A DNA stretch of 17,602 nt, from the NCBI GenBank assembly GCA_002402965.1, contig DHGW01000038.1, positions 4,189 to 21,790 on the forward strand, read 5' to 3'. The notes beneath the pieces were generated by a model. The model searched no databases. It worked only from the letters and a program-made list of their open reading frames with translations, and was not told where the DNA came from. Positions 1 through 7,642 of this stretch are shown here, in pieces. The translations under genes were made by a program, and so were the position numbers. Numbering within the stretch: position 1 is the first letter of the stretch; each line of letters starts with the position of its first letter. Source of the DNA: Bacteroidales bacterium UBA4788. GTDB lineage: Bacteria; Bacteroidota; Bacteroidia; Bacteroidales; VadinHA17.

Positions 1-2
1 TT

Positions 3-1457
3 CTCCCGGAAGAAAGGATAGAAGTAGCATGTATCGGCAATTACGGAGGTTTGAGCCTTCCTGAAGCCTGGAGCGACAATATGGTGCTTCAGCATGACAG
101 AAGTATAAGCCTGTCCGGAATGGCTGACAGGAACGAGCCGGTTGAGGTTTCGATAGCTGAAAGGGTATATGCGACAAAGGCATCCGCGACGGGTGAGTGG
201 AACGTGCAGCTTGAGCCTCTGAAGTCAGGCGGGCCATATCAGTTAAGGGTCACGACACCTGATGATTCGGTTGTCCTTCGAAATATCCTGGCAGGCGAGG
301 TGTGGCTTTGCTCCGGACAGTCGAATATGGAGTGGTCTGCCGGCAATTCTGATGGCTGGGATGAGATCCCCTCATCATACTCAGACGAACTCCTGCGCAT
401 AAACAACTTTAAGCACAGACAGGTGAACTGGAACGAATCATGGGATTCCCTGACTTTATCGGAAATCAACAACCTTGAGTTCTTTGAAAAGGGAGAGTGG
501 ATGGTTGCTTCCAGGGAGACAGCAGATGATTTCTCAGCAGTTGCCTGGTACTTTGGACGAAGGCTGAGGGCCGAGCTCGGTATGCCTGTCGGACTTATAG
601 AGCTGGCTGTGGGCGGCTCCCCGGCTGAAGCCTGGATAGAGAGGAAAGCGCTGGAGGTACATCCACAGCTGGTGGATCTGTTATATGATTACCGTAAAAG
701 TGAATACCAGGACAAATGGGTCAAAGACGCAATTGCGTCAACCCTTCAACTGACGGATAATCCAAGGCAGCGTCATCCATTCGAGCCTGCTTACCTTTTC
801 GAGGCAGGAATTTCGAAGCTGGCAGGCTTTCCCGTCAGGGGATTTCTCTGGTATCAGGGAGAGTCAAATGCCAATTTCCCGGAACTATATGAAGTGATGT
901 TGCCTGAAATGGTCCGTAACTGGAGAGATGTATGGAATGATGCCCAACTGCCATTTTACTATGCCCAGCTCTCGAGTCTTAACAGGCCGTCATGGCCTGC
1001 CTTCAGGGATTCCCAGCGCAGGCTTGCCGGAGTCATTCCTTTCTCAGGCATGGTTGTCACCACTGACGTCGGTCATCCGACAGATGTCCACCCAAGGGAT
1101 AAGAAGAGTGTCGGAGAACGCTTTGCAGATCTTGCCCTTAAGGAAACCTACGGTAAAGGTGAATTCAGGAGGAGCCCGGAGCCTTATAAGGCAGAACTGA
1201 AAAACGGTAAAATTATAATTTCATTCAGGCATACCTGGAAACTGAGAACATCCGACGGGTTACCGGTCAGGGAAATTGAAATTTCTTCAACAGGCAACTA
1301 TTACATACCGGCAAAGGCAGTAATTAGCCGCAACCGCATCATGATCGAATCCGCCGATGCGGTTTCAGTGAGATACGGCTGGAAGCCATACTCAGAAGGC
1401 AACCTTGCCGGAGAATCTGGTCTGCCCGTTGCAACCTTTAAACTAAAAATTAACTGA
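3..1457 (+). CDS. nanS: Sialate O-acetylesterase, SGNH-fold (5' end outside window)
   Basis: Predicted to remove O-acetyl groups from sialic acids before they are cleaved. It is an SGNH-family hydrolase. Counting from the TTG at 51, it shows SGQSNM at 88-93 (nucleophile Ser91), an Asn/Gly block around GGSPAEAWI, WYQGESN near 268, and the acid/base motif DVHP with Asp345 and His347. The N-terminal SDNMVLQ beta-strand is also typical of the family. The frame is open to the left edge: 16 codons precede the TTG and end in NYGG just before LSLPEAW. I therefore treat the gene as truncated by the window, not as starting at TTG. No signal peptide is visible, which fits a missing N-terminal part. Some Bacteroides sialate esterases carry an extra N-terminal esterase domain, and this could be the junction (inference). 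The next gene starts 4 nt after the stop, so it is the first visible gene of the sialic-acid operon. Confidence 0.88.
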   Translation, partial: LPEERIEVACIGNYGGLSLPEAWSDNMVLQHDRSISLSGMADRNEPVEVSIAERVYATKASATGEWNVQLEPLKSGGPYQLRVTTPDDSVVLRNILAGEVWLCSGQSNMEWSAGNSDGWDEIPSSYSDELLRINNFKHRQVNWNESWDSLTLSEINNLEFFEKGEWMVASRETADDFSAVAWYFGRRLRAELGMPVGLIELAVGGSPAEAWIERKALEVHPQLVDLLYDYRKSEYQDKWVKDAIASTLQLTDNPRQRHPFEPAYLFEAGISKLAGFPVRGFLWYQGESNANFPELYEVMLPEMVRNWRDVWNDAQLPFYYAQLSSLNRPSWPAFRDSQRRLAGVIPFSGMVVTTDVGHPTDVHPRDKKSVGERFADLALKETYGKGEFRRSPEPYKAELKNGKIIISFRHTWKLRTSDGLPVREIEISSTGNYYIPAKAVISRNRIMIESADAVSVRYGWKPYSEGNLAGESGLPVATFKLKIN

Positions 1458-1461
1458 TCAT

Positions 1462-2382
1462 ATGAATACAGAAAAAATATCCGGCCTCATTGCCGCACCT
1501 TTCACCCCGATGCATCCTGACGGTGAAGTCAATGCTCAGGTCATTGAAAGATACCATGGCCTTTTAGCCTCAAATGGCGTCGTTGGGGCTTTCATCAACG
1601 GTTCAACCGGTGAGGGCGTTTCAACAACAACCCGCGAAAAGCTGATTGTTGCAGAAGCGTGGGCCAAGGCTACTTCAGGTGGAAACATTAAAGTAATAAA
1701 CCACCTCGGTGGCACCTGTTACAAGGATTGCATTGAACTTGCGAAAGAGTCAAAAAAGTTGGGGCTGTTTGCGGTGGCTTTGACATCACCCTCATACTTC
1801 AAGCCGGCAAATGTGAAGATGCTGGCGGAATTTTTCAGGAAGGTCGCAGAGTCAGTTCCTGATATGCCGGTCTATTATTACCATATTCCGGTTCTGACAG
1901 GAGGTTTCTTCAATATGATCGATTTTGTCCGCGAAGTGGCACCGCGGGTGCCAAATTTTGCGGGCATAAAATACACTCATGAGGACTTCATGGACTTTCT
2001 CAGCTGTCTGAACTATGACGGTGGCAGGTATGACATGCTCTGGGGCCGGGATGAAAATTTCCTTTCGGCACTGATCCTCGGAGCCAGGGGTGCCGTCGGC
2101 AGTACATATAATTATGCGGCTCCGCTCTATCATAAAATGATTGAAGCCTTTGATCGCAATGACCAGGCAGGCGCACGGGCCCTTCAGCAGAAATCTATTG
2201 ACATGATAACCATTCTTGGCAAATACGGCGGCATCGCTACCGGGAAAGCCTATATGAGATATATCGGACTGGATTGTGGCGAGTTCAGGCTGCCTGTAAG
2301 AAATATGAGCAGTTCAGATTACCAGGCCTTCATAAGGGATGTAAAGAACCTTGGAATGGATGACCTTTTTTCTAAGATCTGA
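1462..2382 (+). CDS. nanA: N-acetylneuraminate lyase
   Basis: Cytoplasmic aldolase that splits N-acetylneuraminate into N-acetylmannosamine (ManNAc) and pyruvate. The 306-aa length is normal for the DapA/NanA TIM-barrel family. The carboxylate-binding loop GSTGEG is at 47-52. The catalytic tyrosine is Tyr140 in YHIPVLTG, matching the YNIPALSG motif of E. coli NanA. The Schiff-base lysine is Lys170 in GIKYTH, matching GVKQTS. These motif variants favour NanA over dihydrodipicolinate synthase, as do the neighbours: an esterase upstream and a mutarotase, ManNAc epimerase and transporter downstream. The ATG lies 4 nt after the upstream stop, so the gene is operonic and probably translationally coupled. 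Confidence 0.93.
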   Translation: MNTEKISGLIAAPFTPMHPDGEVNAQVIERYHGLLASNGVVGAFINGSTGEGVSTTTREKLIVAEAWAKATSGGNIKVINHLGGTCYKDCIELAKESKKLGLFAVALTSPSYFKPANVKMLAEFFRKVAESVPDMPVYYYHIPVLTGGFFNMIDFVREVAPRVPNFAGIKYTHEDFMDFLSCLNYDGGRYDMLWGRDENFLSALILGARGAVGSTYNYAAPLYHKMIEAFDRNDQAGARALQQKSIDMITILGKYGGIATGKAYMRYIGLDCGEFRLPVRNMSSSDYQAFIRDVKNLGMDDLFSKI

Positions 2383-2388
2383 CCTGCC

Positions 2389-3558
2389 GTGAAAAAGATC
2401 CGGTCGTCATGTTTTAAAACTGTCTTGCTGATCAGTATCTCCTTAATCTTTAATTCCTGCAACAGAATGAATGTCGAATGGAAAGATATTTCTCCGCTTC
2501 CGCCTCTCTCTGCCGGCAGTATCCAGCCTGGCGTCGCCGGACCATTTGCCGGTTTGCACGGCAATACCCTCATCGTTGCAGGCGGTGCCAACTTTCCGGA
2601 AACCATGCCATGGCATGGAGGAAAGAAAGAATACCATACTGAGATATATCTTCTTAACCTGTCTTCTATAACAGAAGACTGGAAAACGGTACTGGGCGGG
2701 GAGGGACTGCCACGTCCGGTTGCCTACGGCGCCTCCGCTTCGGTCAGTGCCGGCCTCGTTTGCATGGGAGGCGAGACGGAGACCGGGATGACGGATGAGG
2801 TTTTCATTATATCAGTTGCAGGCGGAAAACCTCTTATAACTCCTCTTCCACCGCTTCCTGTTCAGCTCTCCGGAGCTGCGGCAGCATCGGAAGGATCGGT
2901 AGTTTTTATTGCCGGCGGAGTAACCCCCTACGGTTCTTCGAAAGCACTCTGGAGCCTTGATACGGAAAATGTCGGGGCAGGATGGAAGAAGCTTCCTGAT
3001 CTGCCCTTGCCTCTGATCAACAGCGTTATGACGGCGGTCCCGGGAAAGAATCCCTCACTATGGTTGCTTGGAGGCCGGACTCGCGAAGCTGGTGATGATT
3101 TTTCGGAAATCAGGTCAGAGATATTCAGATACTCCCTGGCCGGTGACAGTTGGACCCTCGAGGGGGACCTTAGTGATGGCAGGGGAATACTGAAGCTTGC
3201 AGCCGGCACCGGTGCAACGGCAGACGGGAAGCATATCGCTCTCTTCGGGGGCAACGACGGCTCGGTTTTCAACAGGGTGGAGTCAATACTCTCTGAAATG
3301 GCACGGGAAGCTGATCCGGTACGACAGGCGGACTTGAGAAAGGAGTATATCTCACTGCAGGAGAGCCATCCGGGCTTTTCCCGCGATGTCATTATCTATG
3401 ATACTGAAACTGGAAGGTGCTCCCGGATAGGTGAAATTCCTGGCCCCGCGCAGGTGACCACGGCAGCCGTGGAGACGCAATGGGGTATAATAATTCCCTC
3501 CGGCGAAATCAAACCGGGTATCAGGACTCCTGATGTCAGGATAGTAAAATTCAGATAG
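2389..3558 (+). CDS. nanM: Kelch-repeat sialate mutarotase (NanM-like lipoprotein)
   Basis: Predicted to speed anomer interconversion of free sialic acid so that the transporter and lyase receive the form they use. The 389-aa protein starts at GTG and has a lipoprotein signal peptide ending FNSC, with Cys24 lipidated. The mature part is a six-bladed kelch propeller. Kelch Gly-Gly turns are visible in LIVAGGANF, VCMGGETETG, FIAGGVTPYG, WLLGGRTREAG and ALFGGNDG. The segment with AGGANFP and MPWHGGKKEYH comes very early, which fits the 'cyclically permuted mutarotase' branch seen in Bacteroidota (family knowledge, not tested here). No acidic run follows the lipidated Cys (CNRMN), so I infer periplasmic rather than surface anchoring. 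It sits 6 nt after the lyase gene and 6 nt before the epimerase gene. Confidence 0.85.
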   Translation: MKKIRSSCFKTVLLISISLIFNSCNRMNVEWKDISPLPPLSAGSIQPGVAGPFAGLHGNTLIVAGGANFPETMPWHGGKKEYHTEIYLLNLSSITEDWKTVLGGEGLPRPVAYGASASVSAGLVCMGGETETGMTDEVFIISVAGGKPLITPLPPLPVQLSGAAAASEGSVVFIAGGVTPYGSSKALWSLDTENVGAGWKKLPDLPLPLINSVMTAVPGKNPSLWLLGGRTREAGDDFSEIRSEIFRYSLAGDSWTLEGDLSDGRGILKLAAGTGATADGKHIALFGGNDGSVFNRVESILSEMAREADPVRQADLRKEYISLQESHPGFSRDVIIYDTETGRCSRIGEIPGPAQVTTAAVETQWGIIIPSGEIKPGIRTPDVRIVKFR

Positions 3559-3564
3559 AAGCAG

Positions 3565-4758
3565 ATGAAAAGTACGGATCTTAAGGGTGTGGCCGAACGG
3601 TACAGGAGTACCTTGCTTGATGATGTCATCCCATTCTGGATGAAATTTTCACCTGATCTCGAATCCGGCGGTTACTTCACATGCCTTGACCGCAAGGGAA
3701 GTGTGTACGACACTGACAAGTTTGTCTGGCTCCAGGGGCGGGAGGTGTGGATGTTCAGTCATCTTTACAATAATGTGGAAAGAAGGACTGAATGGCTTGA
3801 AATGGCGTTGTCCGGTGCCAGCTTTCTTGAGAAGCACGGACGCGATCCGGAGGGTGACTTTTACTTCTCTCTCACCCGTGAAGGCAAGCCGCTGATCCAG
3901 CCTTACAATATTTTTTCAGATTGCTTCGCTGCAATGGCCTTCGGTGAGCTGTACAAGGCCACAGGAATCGCCCGCTACGGTGATATATCCCTCAGTACCT
4001 TCAAAAATATCCTGAAACGGGCTGATAATCCCAAGGGCCGATGGTCGAAGATCTATCCCGGCACAAGGCCCATGAAGGGCTTCTCCCTGCCAATGATCCT
4101 CAGCAACCTTTCCGGGCAGATAACTCATCTCATTGATCATGAAACAGTTGAAAGAATCGCTGATGAGTGCATCCATGAGGTGATGGATGTGTTTTACAGC
4201 CAGGAGCACGGACTAATCCTGGAAAACGTGTTGCCTGACGGTTCCTTCTCGGACAGCTTTGAAGGCCGGCTTCTAAACCCTGGCCACGCCATCGAGGCGA
4301 TGTGGTTCATGATGGACATGGCTGCCAGCAGGGGTGACAGGAAGCTTGCACACAAAGCCGTTGATATTACCCTCCGGACTGTTGAAAAGGGGTGGGATGA
4401 ACAGTATGGAGGAATCTTTTACTTCCTGGATGTCAAAGGCTGTCCCCCGCAGCAGCTTGAATGGGACCAGAAGCTCTGGTGGGTACATATCGAAACGCTG
4501 ATCTCTCTTGCAAAGGGATACCGGATGACAGGCGATCAGCGGTGCCTCTACTGGTTTGAAAGGGTTGACGCTTATACCTGGAGCCATTTCCCGGATCCGG
4601 AATACGGAGAATGGTATGGGTATTTTAACCGCATGGGAGAGGTGCTTCTGCCTCTCAAGGGCGGGAAATGGAAAGGCTGTTTCCATGTGCCGAGGGGATT
4701 GCTGCAGGTATGGCAAGCATTCCGGGATGATGAAATAATTAATACTTCAGGCAAATGA
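3565..4758 (+). CDS. N-acylglucosamine 2-epimerase (ManNAc to GlcNAc)
   Basis: Cytoplasmic AGE/renin-binding-protein family epimerase that interconverts ManNAc and GlcNAc, the step after the lyase. It is 397 aa, the usual length for this (alpha/alpha)6-barrel family. Visible family motifs are GREVWMFSHLYN with Arg59, NPGHAIEAMWF with His241, LWWVHIETL with His308 and Glu310, and CFHVPRGL with His374. His241 and His374 occupy the places of the two catalytic histidines of AGE enzymes. No ManNAc kinase or NanE-type ManNAc-6-P epimerase is in the operon. The pathway is therefore the Bacteroides route: unphosphorylated ManNAc becomes GlcNAc, which a ROK-type kinase encoded elsewhere would phosphorylate (established for Bacteroides, inferred here). 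The stop codon overlaps the transporter start (ATGA). Confidence 0.9.
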   Translation: MKSTDLKGVAERYRSTLLDDVIPFWMKFSPDLESGGYFTCLDRKGSVYDTDKFVWLQGREVWMFSHLYNNVERRTEWLEMALSGASFLEKHGRDPEGDFYFSLTREGKPLIQPYNIFSDCFAAMAFGELYKATGIARYGDISLSTFKNILKRADNPKGRWSKIYPGTRPMKGFSLPMILSNLSGQITHLIDHETVERIADECIHEVMDVFYSQEHGLILENVLPDGSFSDSFEGRLLNPGHAIEAMWFMMDMAASRGDRKLAHKAVDITLRTVEKGWDEQYGGIFYFLDVKGCPPQQLEWDQKLWWVHIETLISLAKGYRMTGDQRCLYWFERVDAYTWSHFPDPEYGEWYGYFNRMGEVLLPLKGGKWKGCFHVPRGLLQVWQAFRDDEIINTSGK

Positions 4759-6008
4759 AGGAGACTTTATCTGACAGAAGATATGCGTGGTTGGTCGTAG
4801 CATTGCTCTGGGTGGTGGCTTTGCTTAATTACATGGACCGCCAGATGCTGTCAACCATGAAGAGTGCCATGATGGTTGACATCATTGAACTGGAGAAGGC
4901 CGAGAATTTCGGAAGGCTGATGGCCGTATTCCTGTGGATTTACGGTTTGATGAGTCCTGTTGCAGGCATCATAGGCGACCGGCTCAACAGGAAATGGCTG
5001 ATAGTCGGCAGCCTGTTCGTATGGTCCGGAGTCACATTCGCCATGGGTTATACCAACGATTACAATGTACTTTATGCACTTCGTGCAATAATGGGTGTCA
5101 GTGAGGCTCTATATATACCTGCCGGGCTGTCGCTGATTGCCGATTATCATCAGGGCTCCACCAGGTCACTGGCGGTGGGCATACATATGACGGGGCTTTA
5201 CATGGGACAGGCCCTCGGGGGATTTGGGGCCACGGTGGCGGAGAACCTGTCGTGGCAGAAGACCTTTCACTACTTCGGGATAGTCGGGATCATTTACAGT
5301 GTAATACTGATTGTACTGCTTCGTGAGTACAAATACAGGGAAAAGATTAAAAAGGCCGCACCGGGAATTTCCGGCATAAGGTCTGTAGCCTCCGGGCTCT
5401 CACTCCTTTTCGGTATGGTCAGTTTCTGGATGATCCTCTTTTACTTCGCTGTGCCAAGCATTCCGGGGTGGGCCGTAAAGAACTGGATACCAACGCTCTT
5501 CTCTTCGAGTCTTGGGATTGAGATGCCCGTGGCGGGGCCTTTGTCTACTATAACGATTGCTGCTTCTTCGCTGGTGGGAGTGATCTTCGGAGGCATCCTC
5601 TCTGACAGGTGGATCATGCGAAACCTCAGGGGCCGGATCTATACGGGGGCCATCGGCCTCTCCCTGACCATACCGTCGCTGCTGCTGATAGGGCTGGGAC
5701 ACAGCTATCTGTGGATAGTGGGAGGGGCGGTCATCTTCGGAATAGGCTATGGGATGTTTGATGCAAACAACATGCCCATTCTCTGCCAGTTCGTACCGCC
5801 ACGCCTCAGGGCAACGGGATATGGGCTGATGAACATGACCGGCGTCTTTGCGGGCGCCTTCATTACAAGACTGCTCGGACGGTCGATGGATTCAGGCACC
5901 CTCGCCAGGGATATGGCGCTGCTTGCTATTCCTGTGCTTGTAGCTGTCATCCTGCAGCTTATAGTACTGAGGCCTGCTTCGGCAGACATGTCGACGGGGC
6001 AGGAGTAG
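4755..6008 (+). CDS. nanT: MFS transporter, probable sialic acid permease
   Basis: A 417-aa inner-membrane protein of the major facilitator superfamily with about 12 hydrophobic segments. The first segment ends in NYMDRQMLS, typical of the anion:cation symporter branch of the MFS. The loop between segments 2 and 3 carries GDRLNRKWL, the MFS motif A. A related loop, GGILSDRW, appears in the second half. The start ATG overlaps the epimerase stop codon by 4 nt, which implies translational coupling. Sialic acid as substrate is inferred from operon position; the sequence alone would also allow a hexuronate or other organic anion. It is the last gene of the operon. No clear T-tailed terminator is visible after it. 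Confidence 0.82.
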   Translation: MKETLSDRRYAWLVVALLWVVALLNYMDRQMLSTMKSAMMVDIIELEKAENFGRLMAVFLWIYGLMSPVAGIIGDRLNRKWLIVGSLFVWSGVTFAMGYTNDYNVLYALRAIMGVSEALYIPAGLSLIADYHQGSTRSLAVGIHMTGLYMGQALGGFGATVAENLSWQKTFHYFGIVGIIYSVILIVLLREYKYREKIKKAAPGISGIRSVASGLSLLFGMVSFWMILFYFAVPSIPGWAVKNWIPTLFSSSLGIEMPVAGPLSTITIAASSLVGVIFGGILSDRWIMRNLRGRIYTGAIGLSLTIPSLLLIGLGHSYLWIVGGAVIFGIGYGMFDANNMPILCQFVPPRLRATGYGLMNMTGVFAGAFITRLLGRSMDSGTLARDMALLAIPVLVAVILQLIVLRPASADMSTGQE

Positions 6009-6056
6009 AGGCACCGCAGAGTACGGCTTGATAAGGCTGGCTGCCTGAAAAAATAG

Positions 6057-6087
6057 TTGACATCACTGTTCCATCGGTGTACCTTTG
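6057..6087 (+). promoter_or_regulatory. Bacteroidota-type promoter upstream of the split secreted gene
   Basis: TTG at 6057-6059, 20 nt of spacer, then TACCTTTG at 6080-6087. This matches the Bacteroidota housekeeping pattern TTG-N~20-TAnnTTTG. Transcription would begin near 6094, leaving a leader of about 137 nt before the ATG at 6231. A 7-bp inverted pair (TGCCTGA 6042-6048, TCAGGCA 6097-6103) flanks the promoter. Confidence 0.5.
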
Positions 6088-6230
6088 TTCAAGCCATCAG
6101 GCAAAGGGAATGAAACCTTATGTCATTTTGTGAAGAAAGAGGTTGAAAATCAATGAACAATTACCATAGAAGCAGGTAATGCAATAACTAAAAATCAGGA
6201 CAAAGGTCTGACACAAAAAATCCCTTAATC

Positions 6231-6950
6231 ATGAAAAAAGTGTTTGGTATTGGTCTGGTGGCTGTGTCGTTGCTTATGACGGGCAATTCTTACGGTCAGA
6301 GTTTCGTTGAAACAATTGAAGACGCCGGACTGGCGGCTTTATAAGGAAATGAATGCGTGGTGGCGCTTCAGTGCGGTGAGGAGATCACGGGTAAATTCAC
6401 AGGAGGAGTCTATGTGAATAACGGGCTTGCAAAGATCAAGGTCAAGCTCGAAAACGGTGAGAGCGCAAAATTCGTCCCGGAACAGGTTGCCTCCCTGAAG
6501 GACAAGGCTTCAGGCCTCATGAAGCTGAGCATGATTTCTGATGCGGGCAGCTCGATAAAGGAGTTTGCAAACGCCGACCTGAACGGTATTGTTGAGCGGG
6601 AATGGGTCCTGTTTGAAACGGCAACCACCCCGCGCCAGAAGGAGACAAAAAGGATCCTTCAGCTGCTGAATCCGGGGTTTGACAGTAAAATAAAGGTGTT
6701 TGCCGGGCCAAATGCCAAAACCGGAGGATTGAGCCTGGGTGGAATCCAGGTCACCGGCGGCGAGGACAGGGTGTGCCTCTTTGTTAAGGGAGGGGAGGAA
6801 GCATTCAAGGTGAAGAAGGGATACTACAGGGAGAATTTCCGGGAACTCTATTCGGATTGCCCGCAGATGCTTGACCAGTTCCAGGGAGAGAAGATTCGCT
6901 GGGATGATGTGGCACTGCATATCTATGCCTGCAACGAGCTCTGTAAGTAG
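6231..6950 (+). pseudogene. Secreted protein of unknown function, split by an in-frame TAA
   Basis: From ATG 6231 the frame encodes a clean signal peptide (MKKVFGIGLV followed by a hydrophobic core, cleavage expected after NSYG or nearby) and runs to residue 37. It then meets TAA at 6342-6344. The same frame continues open for another 202 codons to the stop at 6950. The downstream part contains EEITGKFTGG, VYVNNGLAKIKVKLENGES and a Cys-containing end (YACNELCK). Because both halves share one frame, this is a nonsense change and not a frameshift. The downstream part could start at GTG 6357 (197 aa) but would then lack a signal peptide. It may be a recent pseudogene, a sequencing error, or a readthrough gene. 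I do not recognise the family. A promoter sits upstream at 6057-6087. Confidence 0.6.
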
Positions 6951-6965
6951 ATCATTGGTCCGACC

Positions 6966-7032
6966 GCTCCGGATCTGTCAGAAGACAGGTGGTCTGCCTG
7001 CTCCGTATCTGTAAGCAGCAGGCAGTCTGCCT
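6966..7032 (+). repeat. Two imperfect tandem copies of a ~34-bp unit
   Basis: Unit 1 (6966-6999, 34 nt) and unit 2 (7000-7032, 33 nt) both begin GCTCCG, share ATCTGT, and end GTCTGCCT. The second unit contains a perfect 7-bp hairpin (GCAGGCA, loop GTC, TGCCTGC) with flanking GTAA/TTAC. There is no T-tract, so it is not a standard terminator. It lies in the 305-nt gap between the split gene and blaI. Apart from the operators and promoter listed separately, nothing else was seen in that gap. Confidence 0.55.
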
Positions 7033-7165
7033 GCTTACCTGCCGGTAACCCGGAGTAAATTCTCATCGTTCAGGAATACACTCCGGCAGTTGCGAACTGG
7101 AACGCGGTTCCACTGTCTTGAGTTTGTCGTTGCCAATACGCTATCTGTTAGTATTATACGTGATG

Positions 7166-7181
7166 GACTAAAAAAATAGTC
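7166..7181 (+). promoter_or_regulatory. Candidate BlaI operator 1 (distal)
   Basis: Perfect palindrome GACTA-N6-TAGTC with a poly-A spacer. Its core, ACTA-N6-TAGT, is identical in arms and spacing to the site at 7208-7221. It lies upstream of the blaI promoter, and its centre is 41 bp from the second site, close to four helical turns. BlaI/MecI-type repressors bind short dyads as dimers; assigning these sites to this BlaI is inference. Confidence 0.5.
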
Positions 7182-7200
7182 AAAATTTATGCAAAAATAG

Positions 7201-7231
7201 TTGCATGACTAAGAAGTTAGTTATATATTTG
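7201..7231 (+). promoter_or_regulatory. blaI-blaR1 promoter
   Basis: TTG at 7201-7203, 20 nt of spacer, then TATATTTG at 7224-7231, an exact TAnnTTTG match. The same TTG-N20 arrangement is seen at 6057-6087. The start of transcription would be near 7238, about 18 nt before the blaI ATG at 7256, which is a short leader. The operator dyad at 7208-7221 occupies the spacer, so a bound repressor would block polymerase. Confidence 0.65.
7208..7221 (+). promoter_or_regulatory. Candidate BlaI operator 2 (within promoter)
   Basis: ACTA-N6-TAGT dyad between the -33 and -7 elements of the blaI promoter. It has the same arms and the same 6-nt spacer as the site at 7167-7180. Its position suits negative autoregulation, the usual arrangement for BlaI/MecI operons. 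Confidence 0.55.
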
Positions 7232-7255
7232 CACTGAAGGATTGACAGTACAGAT

Positions 7256-7642
7256 ATGAAAACATTGCAACTAACAAGGGCAGAGGAGCAGGTGATGCAG
7301 ATCCTGTGGGATTTGGGAGAGGGGCTGGTCAAGGATATCCGCGACCGGTTTGATGAACCCAGGCCAGCAAGAAACACTGTATCGACTGTGGTAAGAATTC
7401 TGGAACGGAAAGGATTTGTGGATCATAAGTCCTACGGGAATGTCTATCTCTATTTCCCGGTTGTTTCCAGGGAGGATTATTCACGGCACCAGCTCTTTGG
7501 GCTTCTTGAAGGTTACTTTGACAACTCGTTCCCTGCCATGGCATCATTCTTTGCACGTGAAAAGGATCTTACCGTGGCTGAGATGGAAGAGCTGATCAAT
7601 GAGACGAAAAAGGAATTATCGGTCCAAAAAGAGAGTAAGTGA
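7256..7642 (+). CDS. blaI: BlaI/MecI/CopY-family transcriptional repressor
   Basis: A 128-aa cytoplasmic winged-helix repressor of normal family length. The N-terminal half (about residues 1-75) carries the DNA-binding domain with LTRAEEQVMQILWDLG, ARNTVSTVVRILERKGFV and the wing YLYFPVVSREDY. The C-terminal half is the dimerisation region. In the family, cleavage between the two domains inactivates the repressor; a possible counterpart is the MASFFARE stretch (about residues 95-102), though this is a positional guess. The start ATG follows a well-formed promoter and two dyads. Its TGA overlaps the start of the membrane metallopeptidase gene by one base (TGATG), giving the standard repressor/sensor-protease pair. 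No beta-lactamase or PBP gene is in the window, so the regulon lies elsewhere or among other cell-wall genes. Confidence 0.9.
   Translation: MKTLQLTRAEEQVMQILWDLGEGLVKDIRDRFDEPRPARNTVSTVVRILERKGFVDHKSYGNVYLYFPVVSREDYSRHQLFGLLEGYFDNSFPAMASFFAREKDLTVAEMEELINETKKELSVQKESK

Noticed and set aside
6342..6360. Frameshift as the cause of the split secreted gene
   Set aside because: The ATG at 6231 and the downstream frame at 6357 are in the same reading frame, so only a nonsense codon separates them.
7011..7037. Hairpin at GCAGGCA/TGCCTGC as an intrinsic terminator
   Set aside because: No T-tract follows, and the hairpin is part of the tandem repeat.
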